Source of the DNA: JAHEEL01 sp942491345
GTDB lineage: Bacteria > Actinomycetota > Acidimicrobiia > Spongiisociales > UBA5794
Length of the DNA: 64,000 nucleotides
Direction of reading: 5' to 3'
NCBI GenBank assembly: GCA_942491345.1
Contig: CALOAN010000011.1
Span: 124,001 to 188,000 of the forward strand
In this document: piece by piece, positions 54,440-64,000 of the stretch
Layout of the letters: each line of letters starts with the position of its first letter
Position numbering within the stretch: the stretch's first letter is position 1
Notes under the pieces: generated by a model
The model's database searches: none
Told to the model about the DNA's origin: nothing
Seen by the model: only the letters and a program-made list of their open reading frames with translations
Translations under genes and position numbers: made by a program

Positions 54440-56194
54440 ATCGCTCAACCCTACCGACCCGCACATGTCGGCAGCACATATGGGCGGCCGCGGATTGCCT
54501 CTGGACGGCTCTCGAAGGAGGGATACGCTGGAGGTTGGATAGGACAGTTGGGGTCTCTCACTTTCTGAGGGCAGAGGTGTAGGGAGGTGGTCATGTGGGA
54601 CGTCAATACCGTCGTGAGTTGTGAGGTGGCTGGAAGGGAAGGGGGAGGAGAGACAGAAGAAAGCGAATACACGAGGGCACAAGGCAAGAGACGCGATCGC
54701 CAGCGGACGTGGGGAGTGACAGGACGTAGGAAGATCGCGTGTAGCGGAAGGGGCGCGTGGTTGTGTCGGCGTTCAGAAGCAAGGGCGTGTGCAGAGAGCG
54801 ACCCCGCCGGACGTGACGGGGAGGTGCGGGAGGGAGCGAGCGGACCGACCGACCGGTCGGCGGACACTCAGGAGAGGACGGGCAGGATGGCGGTGTGGTG
54901 ACGCGCCGATCGATGACTGCGCCGTCGAGATGACACCTTCGTCGCTGACGATGGTCCTCGTCGAGGCGTTGTATGCTGGGGGCCTCTGGGAGGAAGAGAA
55001 CCGCCGAACTCATGGGTAGTATCCGTGGACTGGTCGTGACACCATGCCCGCACCTGGTCACACGCGGACCACCAGTCAGAGGCGGGGTCCGCCGAGAGTC
55101 CATCGGTCGACCCCACCGTCCCAGAACTCGAGACAAAGGCTTGACGACGACTGCATCGACATCGGCGAGCGACGTGCCGCGCATGCGGACACGCTTCGCG
55201 CCGAGAAGTGAGTGTTGATCGCCGTCGTCGAACAAGGTCGACCCGCTGGGACAGCGTACGACCCGCCCGAGCGCATGATCAACTGGCGGGTCGTCCAGCA
55301 CGCGATCTCGTGTCCCCTGGCACATCCAGGCTCAAGACCGCAACAAGCGTCGGGACAAGTGGTGACGTCGCCGAGGGGGCGCGCTATGGGCTGCGGGGAT
55401 GCCGCTACCGAGTCACCACGAGGACTTGTACTCGTCGAGTAGCGACATGTGAGTTGAGGTGATGTGGTTTTTGGAGGGTGAGGTGTAGGGATGAGATGGG
55501 GTGATATCTTTGGCGAATCACCGCTTCGAGTTCCAGCGCATCGGGGTACGGTGAATGTGGTGCGGTGATCGCCCAGGCGGCATTGGGTCGATCGTTGCCG
55601 TGAGCAAGGATAGATTTTTAGCGGTTGGTAGTTGCGGGAGCGTTGGGGATAGGATGTGAGCACGATTGCAAGCAGGGGTGGCTGGCTTTCACAACCAGGA
55701 CCTCATACCCGGCGACATGATCAGTGCCCGTCGACGACCAGTTCGAAACGAAGCGGAGTCTCCCGAGGGCAACGCCCTAGACGAATCTGCTTGAGTTACA
55801 CGACCCGGGGTCGTGTCCCTTGGTCGTTCTGGATCCGGAGGGCGGTCGAGCTCACTCCTCGCCGGTCAACGCAACACGGACATCGAACTCGCACGTATGG
55901 TGGGATAGGGGAGTGAGTAGATCAAGAGAACTCTTTGGGTGATGCACAGCATGTGTATTTGAATGAGGGGGGATGATCGTTCCAGCGCCCGCACGAGACG
56001 CCAGCAGTGCGGACCAGTCGCAGACGTGACTCATCGAGGCGGACCTGGTGACGTTGCGTACGTATCGATGCGCAGCGAGGTGGATCGCTAGCTGCAAGTG
56101 CGTTGAGACATCCGGAACACCCTTCGTGACTCACAGGTCCATCATCTAGTCATGCACCCCCTCTCCCTCCACCCACCACGCACAATGAGGTCCT

Positions 56195-56244
56195 CGCCGC
56201 CATATCGGCTGGATTTCAGGGGGTCGTTGCAGCACCTTGGGCGG
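56195..56244 (+). repeat. Long-form palindromic repeat copy
   Basis: Nearly identical over about 38 bases to 60070-60107, including the loop GATTTCAGGGGGTCGTTGCA. Its presence in the gene-poor region links that region to the flanking gene array. Confidence 0.65.
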
Positions 56245-57403
56245 AGAAGTGCGACGGCTCTTTATGGTAGCGGGGTCCATTGCCCAGACTGTTCTCCCCT
56301 GGGCAGGGGGTTGTTCCAGGCTCGGTGTGGGGGGGTGAGTTGGCCCGGTTTGGGCGCGGCGCAGTGGGATGGAGCACTCGAGGGTCGGGGCGGTCCCCTG
56401 GGGGTTGTTCTGACGCGCACGGGCGGGCAGGGACCGGTTGGCCCGGGGCGAAGAGAGTGGATTCCGGTTGGGACGGGTGAGCGAGGGTTCCGTCTCCGTC
56501 GGTGCGCGAGATGTCGTGAGCGATCCACATTCCACTGGGCACAGGTCCTCGGCGAGACAGCGGTGGGCCGATGGGCGGACGATGATGTGGATGTTCGATG
56601 CAGGATGAGTGGTTGGGTGGGTGGGACTCGATGGTGCGGTGGATAGCGTGTGACGTCGGGGCGGCACGGTGACGCTGCGGGAGCGGTCGGCAGGATCGTT
56701 GGTGGAACCGAGCAGGGAGGGGGCCCGCACCTGGTTCGGAGAGGACGGACGTCCGGCAGGGTGGAAGGGCGGTTGGAGGGGGGTGCGGCCGGTGAGCTCG
56801 GAGCCAGTAGGGAGCGATGGAGCGATGGGTTGTGAGCGAGAGATCGCGTGGCGAGTGGGGGTGCTGCGGGTGCGTCGCGCCGAGTGCGGCTCGCCAGTCG
56901 CGCGACAACAGTGGCGGCAGCGCCTTGACTGCATCGACGCCGTACCGTCCGCCGATCTGAGCGAGGCGAGAGGGAGGTTAGAGCGAGATTGGTTGGGTGA
57001 CTTCGATCTGGTTGGACATTTTCAGGGGACTGGGATTTGTAGGGTGGGAGGGAGAGCATGTGTGGGTTGATAGGGTGATTGTGAGCGGATAGGTGTTGTG
57101 GGAAGCGGAGCGGCAAGTGAGGAAAGTTGAATGAATAGGCAAAAGAGCGCACGATCCTCGCCGACGCAATCGAAGTCGTCGCGCAACATCGCCGTTGATG
57201 GATGCGTGGGTTGTGGGGTAGCGAGGGGTGGGTGATTGGGAATGAGAGACATCGCGTGATCGTGTAGCGGGGGCGGCGAGGAAGCATTGAGCAGCAGGTT
57301 ATAGTGGATGCAGCGATGCGTGGAGCGACCGACGAGGAGCTCGCGATCATGGAGCGCCACGGAGCGGTCGTGAAGGCCAACACTACTCCGAGTATCGCGA
57401 CCC

Positions 57404-57676
57404 ATGGAACCGCTCCTTGCGATCCCCGACATCAACCAGTACGTCGGCGTGACACTGACGGAGAAGAGAGGGACGCGGAGTCTCCTCTCACCCATCATCA
57501 TTGACCCCAGCCCGGTCGCGTGCCCCCTCCATCCAGGAGCCACCCCCGACGGCAGGGAAGCGTTCAGCGAAGTGATCCCATGTTGGCCACACCCACCCAT
57601 CGAAGGATGGCTGCTCCGGGAGGCGGACCCGCTTCTCGAACTCATCGACGAATGGATCGACCTCCACCAGCCGTAG
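57404..57676 (+). CDS. Possible small hypothetical protein
   Basis: 90 residues (MEPLLAIPDINQYVGVTLTE, EVIPCWPHPPIEGWLLREAD, PLLELIDEWIDLHQP) with realistic amino-acid composition, unlike the surrounding frames. No family and no clear ribosome-binding site. It may be a fragment. Confidence 0.3.
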   Translation: MEPLLAIPDINQYVGVTLTEKRGTRSLLSPIIIDPSPVACPLHPGATPDGREAFSEVIPCWPHPPIEGWLLREADPLLELIDEWIDLHQP

Positions 57677-59473
57677 CACCTAAGCCACCCATCGCACCAG
57701 CGACCAGCCCCCCCACGGGGGGGCGGTCGTGCCCTGAGGGGGGCGGTGGGCGGGAGGGGGCCCTCCAGACCATGGTGTTGGTTTGCGTCATGCGTTCATG
57801 GCCGTTTCGGGCCGGAGGTGGGTGCCGAGGTGATGGGCGCGTGGCGATGCGGGCGCATTGGGGGAGGCCGAGGAGACTCGGGGTGCCCGGGAGGTGACCG
57901 GTCTGCCCAGGCTCTGATGGCGGTTCCGCATGCTGCGGGTGCGGTTGTTGACCCATGGTTTTGGGTACACGGTGGCGAGGCGGGGAGATCATTGGAGTGA
58001 GCGTGAGGTGCAGCAGAGGACGTGGTCGCGCAGATCAAGTCGAGATGGGGGTTCGAGTGATGGATGTGAGATCTCCGACTACAGCCGTCACTCGACGATG
58101 ACCCCGCCGCTGCGCGGCGCCCGTGTGGCTGGCGCCACGTCGTGTCGTACCGTGGGGGGGGGGGGGGTGGTGTGGGGGTGCTAAGAGGTGACGCCGCCCG
58201 TGAGCCCCGCGACGACGGGGAGGAGAGAGTGGAAGGGTGAAAGACAGCTGTGCGACTGGTTACTGGACGACATGAACCAGATGTGGGAAGAGGGGGGAGG
58301 GGGTGGTGTGTAGAGAGTGTGACCGGCGAGGGGGGGGAGGGGGGGATATATTCCAAGGGTGAGTTCGGTGAAGAAGAATGGTGCGCGTGCCGGGCCGCTG
58401 TGTTCGTGCCGGTTGCCTGGACTGGCAAAGAGCCGGCCACAGAGTTCGTCGGCAACGAGATGCTGGACGAGTCGGTCACCTACGCACCTGCGTACCTCGC
58501 TGCGAGGACGGTTAGTGCGGTGGAGGGGATGAGGAGATGTTGGTTCTCTCACCCGGTACGACCCTATCAGTTGCCCGGACGATGAGACCTACAGGCCCAA
58601 GTCACAGCCCTCGGGCGCCGTCGCCGAGATGGAGGAGGGGGGAAGGGGAAGAGGGGGGAGAGCCACAAACAAGGGCCGTGAGACCCGGACATGCTGGGCT
58701 GTCCGGATCCGCAGTGGAGGTGGCGTGTCGGGCAGATGTCGCCATTGCGTCGTGAGGGTTCATGGGGTGAGGGCGAGAGAACCGAAGCGGTGGAGGAGGT
58801 GAGCGAGCAATGTCGGTGGGGGAATGGGTGTGGGTGCACATCAAGCGATCACGATCAGAGAGTACCAGCGATCGACAGGACCTCATCGAGGCGCAGGCTC
58901 ATATCCGACCCGAGTCTGATCCAGCGACCAGGAGGCGAGGGTGGCAGCCAGATCGCTGCGAAGGTGATCGCCCAGGTCGAAGCCATGAGAGGCCCACTTC
59001 GAGGGAATGCAAGGACCCGAAGATGATGGCCCAACACAGATACCCGGTCGTCGATGAGACACGGGACGGGTCGAGGCACGAGTGACGCACGACGTCGGCT
59101 GACGATGATCGACCGAACACGAAGACACGAGACGAACGGAGATCGAAGGTACGTCATTCGACCGCCCTGGGTGACCAATACCACTGTCTACCGACAAAAG
59201 CCCCACCCCACGCGACGGGCACGCGTCGCCGCCAACGAAAGTAGCCCCCCCGAGAAACACACACGCGACCCCGTGGCACGAATCCCACAGACGACCCAAC
59301 CCTCAGGAGGACAACCCCCGAGTGCGCCACCGAATCCCCTAGCGAATCGGCACCTATGGGCGGCGCGGAATGGCTCGCTTCGGGTCGGATTCAGGTCGAA
59401 ATACTCTGGGCTACTGGGAGTGTGATCGTCCACTGTTTGAGGGGTCGATACCGGACAACGGCAAGGAGCCCTA

Positions 59474-60058
59474 ATGCTGCGACCGATCCCATTTAGACAC
59501 TTGATCGTCATCGCTGTGACGGCTCTCGTCGTCGGCGCATGTGGCAGCAGCGGGCCAGATACCACCATCGCATCGACTACCACCGTCGCAGAAACGACGA
59601 CCACGACCACACCTGTCGAAGAGACCGATGAGTATCGGGCGCTCGAGTCGCAACTGGCTGCGGCTGAAGAAGAACGCGATCTCCTAGCAGGACAATCAGA
59701 GCCAGCCGTCGGAGCTCCCATCGATCTGACTGCGTTCGCCGAGGCATGGAGCAGCGGCGACCCGGATCAGATCCGCACCTTCTACACCGACGACGCGGTA
59801 GTCATGCCGATCGGCGTGGATGAGGTCCAGGAAGGCAAGGTTGCCGGGGGCTGGGGAATGGGCGACGACATTGACCGAGAAGCCGCCCAGCATGCAGGCG
59901 GCACCTACGAAATCTTCAACCCGATACGGGTCGTCGACATCGCCACATTCACCTGGCGGTGGGATATCTACGGGTTCATCATCACCGGAGCCAGCATCCT
60001 CCACTACCGCGACGACCTCATCTGGCGAGAGTACATCGACTACCAAGCAGGCCAATAG
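59474..60058 (+). CDS. SnoaL-like lipoprotein
   Basis: 194 residues. The signal peptide and lipobox (LIVIAVTALVVGACGSS) are followed by a Thr-rich linker, a short coiled coil (EYRALESQLAAAEEERDLLA) and a SnoaL/NTF2-like domain (LTAFAEAWSSGDPDQIRTFY, TDDAVVMPIG, WRWDIYGFIITGASILHYRD, EYIDY). It is probably surface-anchored and its ligand is unknown. The long-form repeat starts at its stop codon. Confidence 0.8.
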   Translation: MLRPIPFRHLIVIAVTALVVGACGSSGPDTTIASTTTVAETTTTTTPVEETDEYRALESQLAAAEEERDLLAGQSEPAVGAPIDLTAFAEAWSSGDPDQIRTFYTDDAVVMPIGVDEVQEGKVAGGWGMGDDIDREAAQHAGGTYEIFNPIRVVDIATFTWRWDIYGFIITGASILHYRDDLIWREYIDYQAGQ

Positions 60059-60107
60059 CCGCACATATCGGCTGCGATTTCAGGGGGTCGTTGCACCTAT
60101 GGGCGGC
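60058..60107 (+). repeat. Long-form palindromic repeat copy
   Basis: GCCGCACATA and TATGGGCGGC arms flank a 30-nt loop. It begins inside the stop region of the lipoprotein gene. Confidence 0.65.
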
Positions 60108-60172
60108 ATGGGACGCTGTCCCCTAGTCCGCATCGCTAGCGAGACGGATAATCGTCGAACGATCCGAGGGAG

Positions 60173-60667
60173 GTGATCATTCTGTCGGATCCAACGTACG
60201 AGGGCAGCGTGTTGATCGAGGCTCCGGTGCACTCCGTGTTCGACTTCTGCCTTGATCCCCGCAGGATCTTCGCGGGGGACCCCATGAAGGTTGCCGACGC
60301 CACGCTGGTCCCGGAGGGAGTCGGAACCACAGCGCATCTAACGGGCAGCATGCTCATCTTCGTCCAAGACGTACCAATTGAGTACGTCGAGGTCGTCCCG
60401 GACGAGCGGATCGTGTTCGAAGGCGATTGGAGGATGACAATCACGGGATTGGGCATCGGGTTCTCCGCAGGCATCCATTCCTGGACCTGGTCGTTCGTAT
60501 CCGAAGATGAGGGGACACGGCTGACCATGAGAGTCGTCGTGCTCAAGTCTCCACGGTGGCAGCGGGCCCTGAACCGAATGGCGGAGAAGAGCAACTCGAA
60601 GCAGATCCGTGAGCGGCTAGCTCGCATCAAGGCCGCTGCTGAGGAGCAGGCAGCCACAGCTAGCTGA
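60173..60667 (+). CDS. SRPBCC-family protein
   Basis: About 164 residues of the START/Bet v1-like fold: SVLIEAPVHSVFDFCLDPRR, VGTTAHLTGSM, IEYVEVVPDERIVFEGDWRM and a long C-terminal helix ending KQIRERLARIKAAAEEQ. It binds hydrophobic ligands in family relatives. The start is uncertain: GTG 60173 sits inside the GAGGGAGG ribosome-binding site, and a CTG at 60182 would be at proper distance. Confidence 0.8.
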   Translation: MIILSDPTYEGSVLIEAPVHSVFDFCLDPRRIFAGDPMKVADATLVPEGVGTTAHLTGSMLIFVQDVPIEYVEVVPDERIVFEGDWRMTITGLGIGFSAGIHSWTWSFVSEDEGTRLTMRVVVLKSPRWQRALNRMAEKSNSKQIRERLARIKAAAEEQAATAS

Positions 60668-60683
60668 ACCAACAGAACCGGCT

Positions 60684-60714
60684 CCCCAAAACGAGGCCGA
60701 TAGGCGTTTGGGGG
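60684..60714. terminator. Convergent terminator hairpin
   Basis: CCCCAAA (60684-60690) pairs with TTTGGGG (60707-60713), with additional CG pairing inside. It lies between the ends of the plus-strand SRPBCC gene and the minus-strand zinc-ribbon gene. Confidence 0.55.
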
Positions 60715-60730
60715 TTGCGCTACGGGAGGC

Positions 60731-60904
60731 TCACCCAGGGAACGGGTACCACTGTGCTCCGAAGCCCATGACCTTTCGGCAGTGTGGGCAGAAGAAGACG
60801 AATCCGCGACCTATCCCGAATGGTCCCTTGGGTTTGCGAGCATAGATCTCGGGAAGATCAGCGTCGCAATGTGGGCAGACGGGTACGAGGTCCTCTCGCC
60901 TCAC
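60731..60904 (-). CDS. 57-residue double-CxxC zinc-ribbon protein
   Basis: From GTG 60904 the minus strand encodes VVRREDLVPVCPHCDADLPE, then IYARKPKGPFGIGRGFVFFC and PHCRKVMGFGAQWYPFPG with stop at 60731. Two CPHC knuckles about 29 residues apart form a zinc ribbon, likely a small nucleic-acid- or protein-binding factor. It is short enough to be missed by length filters. GTC precedes the GTG, and no strong ribosome-binding site is visible. Confidence 0.75.
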   Translation of the reverse strand: MRREDLVPVCPHCDADLPEIYARKPKGPFGIGRGFVFFCPHCRKVMGFGAQWYPFPG

Positions 60905-61200
60905 GACGGCACACGGCGTGGCTGTTTGGGTGCTGACCAGTTCCTCCTGATTGGCGGGTTCTCGATCTCATCGTCTCGCCGAAGTGGGCACCGAGGTAGA
61001 GCACTTCGCCCAGAAGGCGCCGTCCATAGGTGCCGCTACGGGCGGGTCAATTACTTGCGTTGACGTCGACGAGAGTCGCAATCCTGTTCCTGAACCGCAC
61101 GCCCCTACGACCAGAGGGACGATCAGCCCAAGTCGGTTGCGTTCCAGCGCCTAGCCGCAACTGCATGGTCGCAGAACCCGTGTATCCGGTTCCCCGCTGG

Positions 61201-62163
61201 CTACGTGAATATCTCGTTGATGTTGTCCTTCTGCTCGTCGGTCAAGGCGTCCAGGACCTCGAGAGCGTCGAGATTCTCCTTGAGTTGGCCGACATGACGA
61301 GCACCAAGGATGACCGAGCTGACATTCGGGTTCGAGGCGGTCCATGCCAACGCCAACTGACCGGGCGTGCAGCCGACCCTTCGGGCAACAGCGAGGAACT
61401 CATCGACCTTGGCAAGCTTGGCGGGATCGGTGAGGAAGTCCTGGAGCCACTCGAGTTTCTCGCCGCGACTACCTTCCGGGATTCCATCCTGATACTTGCC
61501 GGTCAGCAGGCCTGAGGCGAGCGGGCTCCACGTGGTTAGTCCGAGCCCAATGTCCTCGTAGAGACGGGCGTACTCGGTTTCTACCTTGGTGCGGTTGAAC
61601 AGGTTGTATTCCGGTTGTTCGACCACCGGTTTGCGCAAATGGTGGCGCTCGGCAATCTCCCACGCTGCCCGGATCTCCTGGGCGGACCACTCCGAGGTGC
61701 CCCAGTACAACGCCTTGCCAGAAGCCACGATGTCGGACATGGCCCACACCGTCTCCTCGATCGGAGTCTCAGGGTCGGGGCGGTGGCAGTAGACAAGATC
61801 GACGTAATCGAGCTGGAGACGTTCGATCGACTTGTCGATCGCCTCCATCAAGTACTTGCGATTGAGCGTGTCGAAAGCGTTCGGGACATCCCTGTGGATG
61901 CCCCAGAAGTACTTCGTCGACACAAGGTAGGTATGACGGTGCCACCCGAACTCCTGCAGCGCCTGGCCCATCACAGTCTCCGCCTTCCCCCCCGCATAGA
62001 CCTCGGCGTTGTCGAAGAAGTTGACACCCGCGTCGTATGCAGCGCTCATGCATTCGAGACTGTCGTCCTTCTCCTGCTGACTCCCGAAAGTGAGCCATGA
62101 CCCGTACGAGAACACACTGGTCTTGATTCCGGCATTCCCCAGGCGGCGGTACTGCATCTCCAT
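61201..62163 (-). CDS. Aldo/keto reductase (Kv-beta/YghZ-like)
   Basis: 320 residues from ATG 62163 (GAGAGGA upstream). TIM-barrel NADPH reductase with the catalytic tetrad: Asp and Tyr in NFFDNAEVYAGGKAE, Lys in VSTKYFWG, His in VYCHRPDP. The NADPH end motif is VSSVILGARHVGQLKENLDA. The LGNAGIKTSVFSYGSWLTFG start and WGTSEWSAQEI match the AKR subfamily of Kv-beta subunits and YghZ. Confidence 0.93.
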   Translation of the reverse strand: MEMQYRRLGNAGIKTSVFSYGSWLTFGSQQEKDDSLECMSAAYDAGVNFFDNAEVYAGGKAETVMGQALQEFGWHRHTYLVSTKYFWGIHRDVPNAFDTLNRKYLMEAIDKSIERLQLDYVDLVYCHRPDPETPIEETVWAMSDIVASGKALYWGTSEWSAQEIRAAWEIAERHHLRKPVVEQPEYNLFNRTKVETEYARLYEDIGLGLTTWSPLASGLLTGKYQDGIPEGSRGEKLEWLQDFLTDPAKLAKVDEFLAVARRVGCTPGQLALAWTASNPNVSSVILGARHVGQLKENLDALEVLDALTDEQKDNINEIFT

Positions 62164-62321
62164 CTCATTTCCTCTCGAAGCGTCAACTACTCCACCCTAG
62201 GCGTCCCCATCTCGGGACTAGCCACGACGGTTTGATGGACCCCGATCGTTACGGTGGGGGTCCGACGGCGCGCACTCCGAGGCCGCCCATTGGTGCCGCT
62301 ATGTGCGGCTCCTACCCCTGC

Positions 62322-62846
62322 TCACACTGCCCGAGCTACTACGTCCCTCTCATGGTGATGGAACTCGTGCCCAAGCCAGCGAAGCCCGTCAGCAACGTCT
62401 CCCATTCCCCAATCACCGTGCTCAAAGGGTGTGTCGAAGGCCACGGTGGCGGTGACCTCGACGAACGTCTCGACGGCCGACCTCAACGCCCAGAGTCCTG
62501 CGGAGGTGGGCAACGAGCGGTAGCCGCGAACCTCGGCGAGTTCATCAGGGTCCCAGCCAACGAGTCGCGATCCGGGCGTCTCGCTGATCTGTACCCACCG
62601 CTCGGCCCAGCTTCTGGCCAGGTCGGTGAGATGCCAGAGGTAGGCGGTGGCATTCCAGGAGCCATCCGCCTGACTCTTCATCCCATTCTTACCGGCCAGG
62701 GCAACCTCGAATCGGTCGGGGCTTGACAAGATCACAGATAGCGCATCCCCGGCATCGATTGACCAGCTATATCCGCAGGCCAGACAGACCTTTGGCGGGT
62801 CACCCTCGTAGACCCAGCGGAGCGCCCCGTCCAAGAATGGAGTCAT
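62322..62846 (-). CDS. DinB-like protein with a Cys pair
   Basis: 174 residues from ATG 62846. After an N-terminal segment with VCLACGYSW (a single CxxC), a four-helix DinB-like fold carries likely metal histidines: AYLWHLTDLARSWAERW (His) and WLGHEFHHHERDVV (HxxxH). Such proteins include thiol-dependent S-transferases. A palindromic repeat copy lies 12-41 bp after its stop. Confidence 0.75.
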   Translation of the reverse strand: MTPFLDGALRWVYEGDPPKVCLACGYSWSIDAGDALSVILSSPDRFEVALAGKNGMKSQADGSWNATAYLWHLTDLARSWAERWVQISETPGSRLVGWDPDELAEVRGYRSLPTSAGLWALRSAVETFVEVTATVAFDTPFEHGDWGMGDVADGLRWLGHEFHHHERDVVARAV

Positions 62847-63035
62847 GCCCGATGCCGCCTCTTCATCCTGCCTCCCCGGCCGAAGATCCGCTCGTATTGT
62901 TGCAGACGACACGACGATGCGGTGACTGCAAGTGCACACAACCAGCGTTCTGGGCGGTCTGCTCCACTCGTTCTGCCCACCCATAGGCTTCGATATGCGT
63001 GCAGCAGTCCTCGGGGAATTGTCCGGACGTTTTCG

Positions 63036-63845
63036 TCATTGGGCGGCCTGCGTCTTGGCTTCGTCCTCGTCGCGGGTGCGCGGCCACCGCGACCGGTGGC
63101 GGGCACGCCAGGTGTCTAGAACGGTGGGATCGCCGGTCAACGCGATCGCGGTGTCGTCTCCTCGATTCCACACGGCGAGGTACAGGTCGGCGGCGAGTCC
63201 GGTGAGGACGAGGTCGGCGGGGCCGTCAGCTCGGACCGTGTCGATCCCGTCCGGTCCAAGATTGACGAGCCAACGCTCGTCGACGTCGCTGGGGGAGATC
63301 GCCATCGTCACACAGGACTCGAGTGGGAGCCAGTCGGTCCTGGGAGCCATGGCGGTCAGGATCTCGTCGATGCCGTCGGAGGCGAACGCCGGGTCGAACC
63401 CGCTCACCGTCGCGGTTGCCGACTCGGCGTCGAAGCGGTGAATCGCCGTCTCGTGGGCTTGGCGGCGCGCCCACATCTGGCGGGGCGATGGCGCAGGGAG
63501 AAATGTCCACGTGGCGAGGTCCGACGGCGCCGACTCGAGCTCGGCCACGAGGTTGGCGTTCGTGGCGAGGTAGTAGTCGATCAAGGCCTCGTCATCGGGC
63601 CAGAAGGTTGCCAGATTCGGCCAGGCGGCCTCGAGGTCGGCCAGCTCTGAGACGCCCTCTCGCACGGCGCGTCGCGCGACGTGGGACGCTGCCCACAGGT
63701 GGATCTCGCTCAGATGGCGGAGGAGTTCGCGGGTGTCCCATCCGGGACACCACCGGATGGGGTCGTCGAGCCGAGCGCGGGAGGCGGCTGCGGCGAGCCG
63801 CCCGCCCTCTCGACTGATTGCCTCAATGTGGGTATCGACATCCAT
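63036..63845 (-). CDS. Mycothiol-dependent maleylpyruvate isomerase family protein
   Basis: 269 residues from ATG 63845, preceded by AAGGAGGAC. The N-terminal MDMPI domain has RWCPGWDTRELLRHLSEIHL and RRQAHETAIHRFDAE (metal ligands His, Glu, His). The C-terminal SCP2-like domain (DGPADLVLTGLAADLYLAVW) is complete. The family is characteristic of actinobacteria. The specific substrate is unknown. Confidence 0.9.
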   Translation of the reverse strand: MDVDTHIEAISREGGRLAAAASRARLDDPIRWCPGWDTRELLRHLSEIHLWAASHVARRAVREGVSELADLEAAWPNLATFWPDDEALIDYYLATNANLVAELESAPSDLATWTFLPAPSPRQMWARRQAHETAIHRFDAESATATVSGFDPAFASDGIDEILTAMAPRTDWLPLESCVTMAISPSDVDERWLVNLGPDGIDTVRADGPADLVLTGLAADLYLAVWNRGDDTAIALTGDPTVLDTWRARHRSRWPRTRDEDEAKTQAAQ

Positions 63846-63919
63846 CGGTGTCCTCCTTGCAGGCTTGGATTGCCTTGAAGGACAATGGCCTGTACTACAA
63901 GGTCCCACAGAAAGCTATG

Positions 63920-63932
63920 CTGCAACTTGCAG
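63920..63932. promoter_or_regulatory. Palindromic operator candidate in a divergent promoter
   Basis: CTGCAA-C-TTGCAG, a perfect 13-bp palindrome in the ~108-bp gap between the minus-strand isomerase and a plus-strand gene starting at 63954. Confidence 0.5.
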
Positions 63933-63953
63933 TAAGTCAAGGGATATGGCGCC

Positions 63954-64000
63954 GTGAGCGAGGCCCCGCGTGCCAGCCCTTCTCGAATTCCGCACCGCCT
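63954..64000 (+). CDS. Start of an unidentified gene, possibly a regulator
   Basis: GTG 63954 with AAGGGA upstream opens a frame (MSEAPRASPSRIPHR) that leaves the window. The palindrome before it suggests a self-regulating repressor, but too little is present to name a family. Confidence 0.4.
   Translation, partial: MSEAPRASPSRIPHR

Larger units (their letters stand above)
54489..59340. other. Gene-poor, G-rich region of uncertain nature
   Basis: About 4.85 kb has no long credible gene on either strand. The plus strand is strongly G-rich with runs up to 14 G (58154-58167) and many GGGAGGG-type patches. Short coding-like islands appear, e.g. LDDDCIDIGERRAAHADTLR near 55150, the minus frame 55852-56097, the plus frame 57404-57676, and ACRAAVFVPVAWTGKEPATE near 58390. 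A long-form palindromic repeat lies at 56195-56244. It may be decayed cassette DNA, a poorly sequenced stretch, or both. Confidence 0.5.
52661..63004. repeat. Dispersed palindromic repeat family (REP- or attC-like)
   Basis: Imperfect palindromes of the form GCCGCMCATA-N-CGGCAC-CTATGGGCGGC lie between genes only in this part of the window. Copies: 52661-52687, 53041-53070, 53364-53388 (degenerate, over the start of the next gene), 53760-53787, 54458-54488, 56195-56244 (long loop), 59341-59364, 60058-60107 (long loop), 61017-61045, 62281-62310 and 62974-63004 (degenerate). They occur in both orientations, between single genes that also alternate strand. Confidence 0.7.

Noticed and set aside
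57300..57503. Plus-strand frame MDAAMRGATDEELAIMERHG as a gene
   Set aside because: It loses coding character after ~35 codons and has no start signal; at best a fragment.

Overview
The window is high-GC DNA from an actinobacterium, probably a draft or metagenome-derived contig. The evidence is mycothiol- and F420-type enzymes (maleylpyruvate isomerase family, Ddn-like nitroreductases), GTG/TTG starts, a DivIVA-like protein and a PlsB acyltransferase. An affiliation near Acidimicrobiia is a guess. The first ~450 bases are foreign to the rest: they encode part of a Gram-negative type IV pilus secretin, joined abruptly to an IS256-family element.

Layout. 1-1865: secretin fragment and IS. 1866-5263: a former catabolic cluster (Gfo/Idh/MocA oxidoreductase, VOC protein, Ddn-like protein and quinone reductase on the minus strand, with a divergent MarR regulator), every gene broken by frameshifts or truncation. 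5539-32967: a ~27.4 kb integrated element bounded by a 49-bp exact direct repeat of the 3' part of tRNA-Val(CAC). The complete tRNA is on the right, next to a tyrosine integrase and excisionase. A MobF-type relaxase (frameshifted) and an array of 23-bp-period iterons lie beside them. The cargo is unusual: two large MalT-like LuxR ATPase regulators, three DUF1254 paralogues (one intact), two AI-2E exporters, DUF2254, DUF202 and DUF1269-like proteins, a lipoprotein and a K+ channel, plus a patchwork of truncated genes (cysE, rskA, pentapeptide, anSME). 33-50 kb: ordinary chromosomal genes, mostly intact: metallopeptidase, plsB, divIVA-like, nfuA, acyl-CoA ligase, malQ, hpt, 5'-nucleotidase, SDR, a ferredoxin-adenylate cyclase fusion. 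50-64 kb: small single genes in mixed orientation, separated by a dispersed palindromic repeat and interrupted by a poly-G stretch (51.1-51.3 kb) and a gene-poor G-rich stretch (54.5-59.3 kb).

Most notable signal. Seven promoters inside the tRNA-Val element carry the same 15-bp palindrome (YACCCG-N3-CGGGTR). It is centred about 33-35 bp upstream of a -10-like hexamer of form NANNNT, which places it near -43, the position of a class II activator site. The target genes are almost all envelope or membrane cargo. This looks like a self-contained regulon, and the element's own twin LuxR-type STAND ATPases are the obvious candidate activators (inference). The 23-bp iterons next to int/xis and the palindromic repeat family at 52-63 kb are two further undescribed-looking structures.

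Caveat: frameshifts are frequent in the first 31 kb. Read coverage is needed to tell decay from consensus errors.
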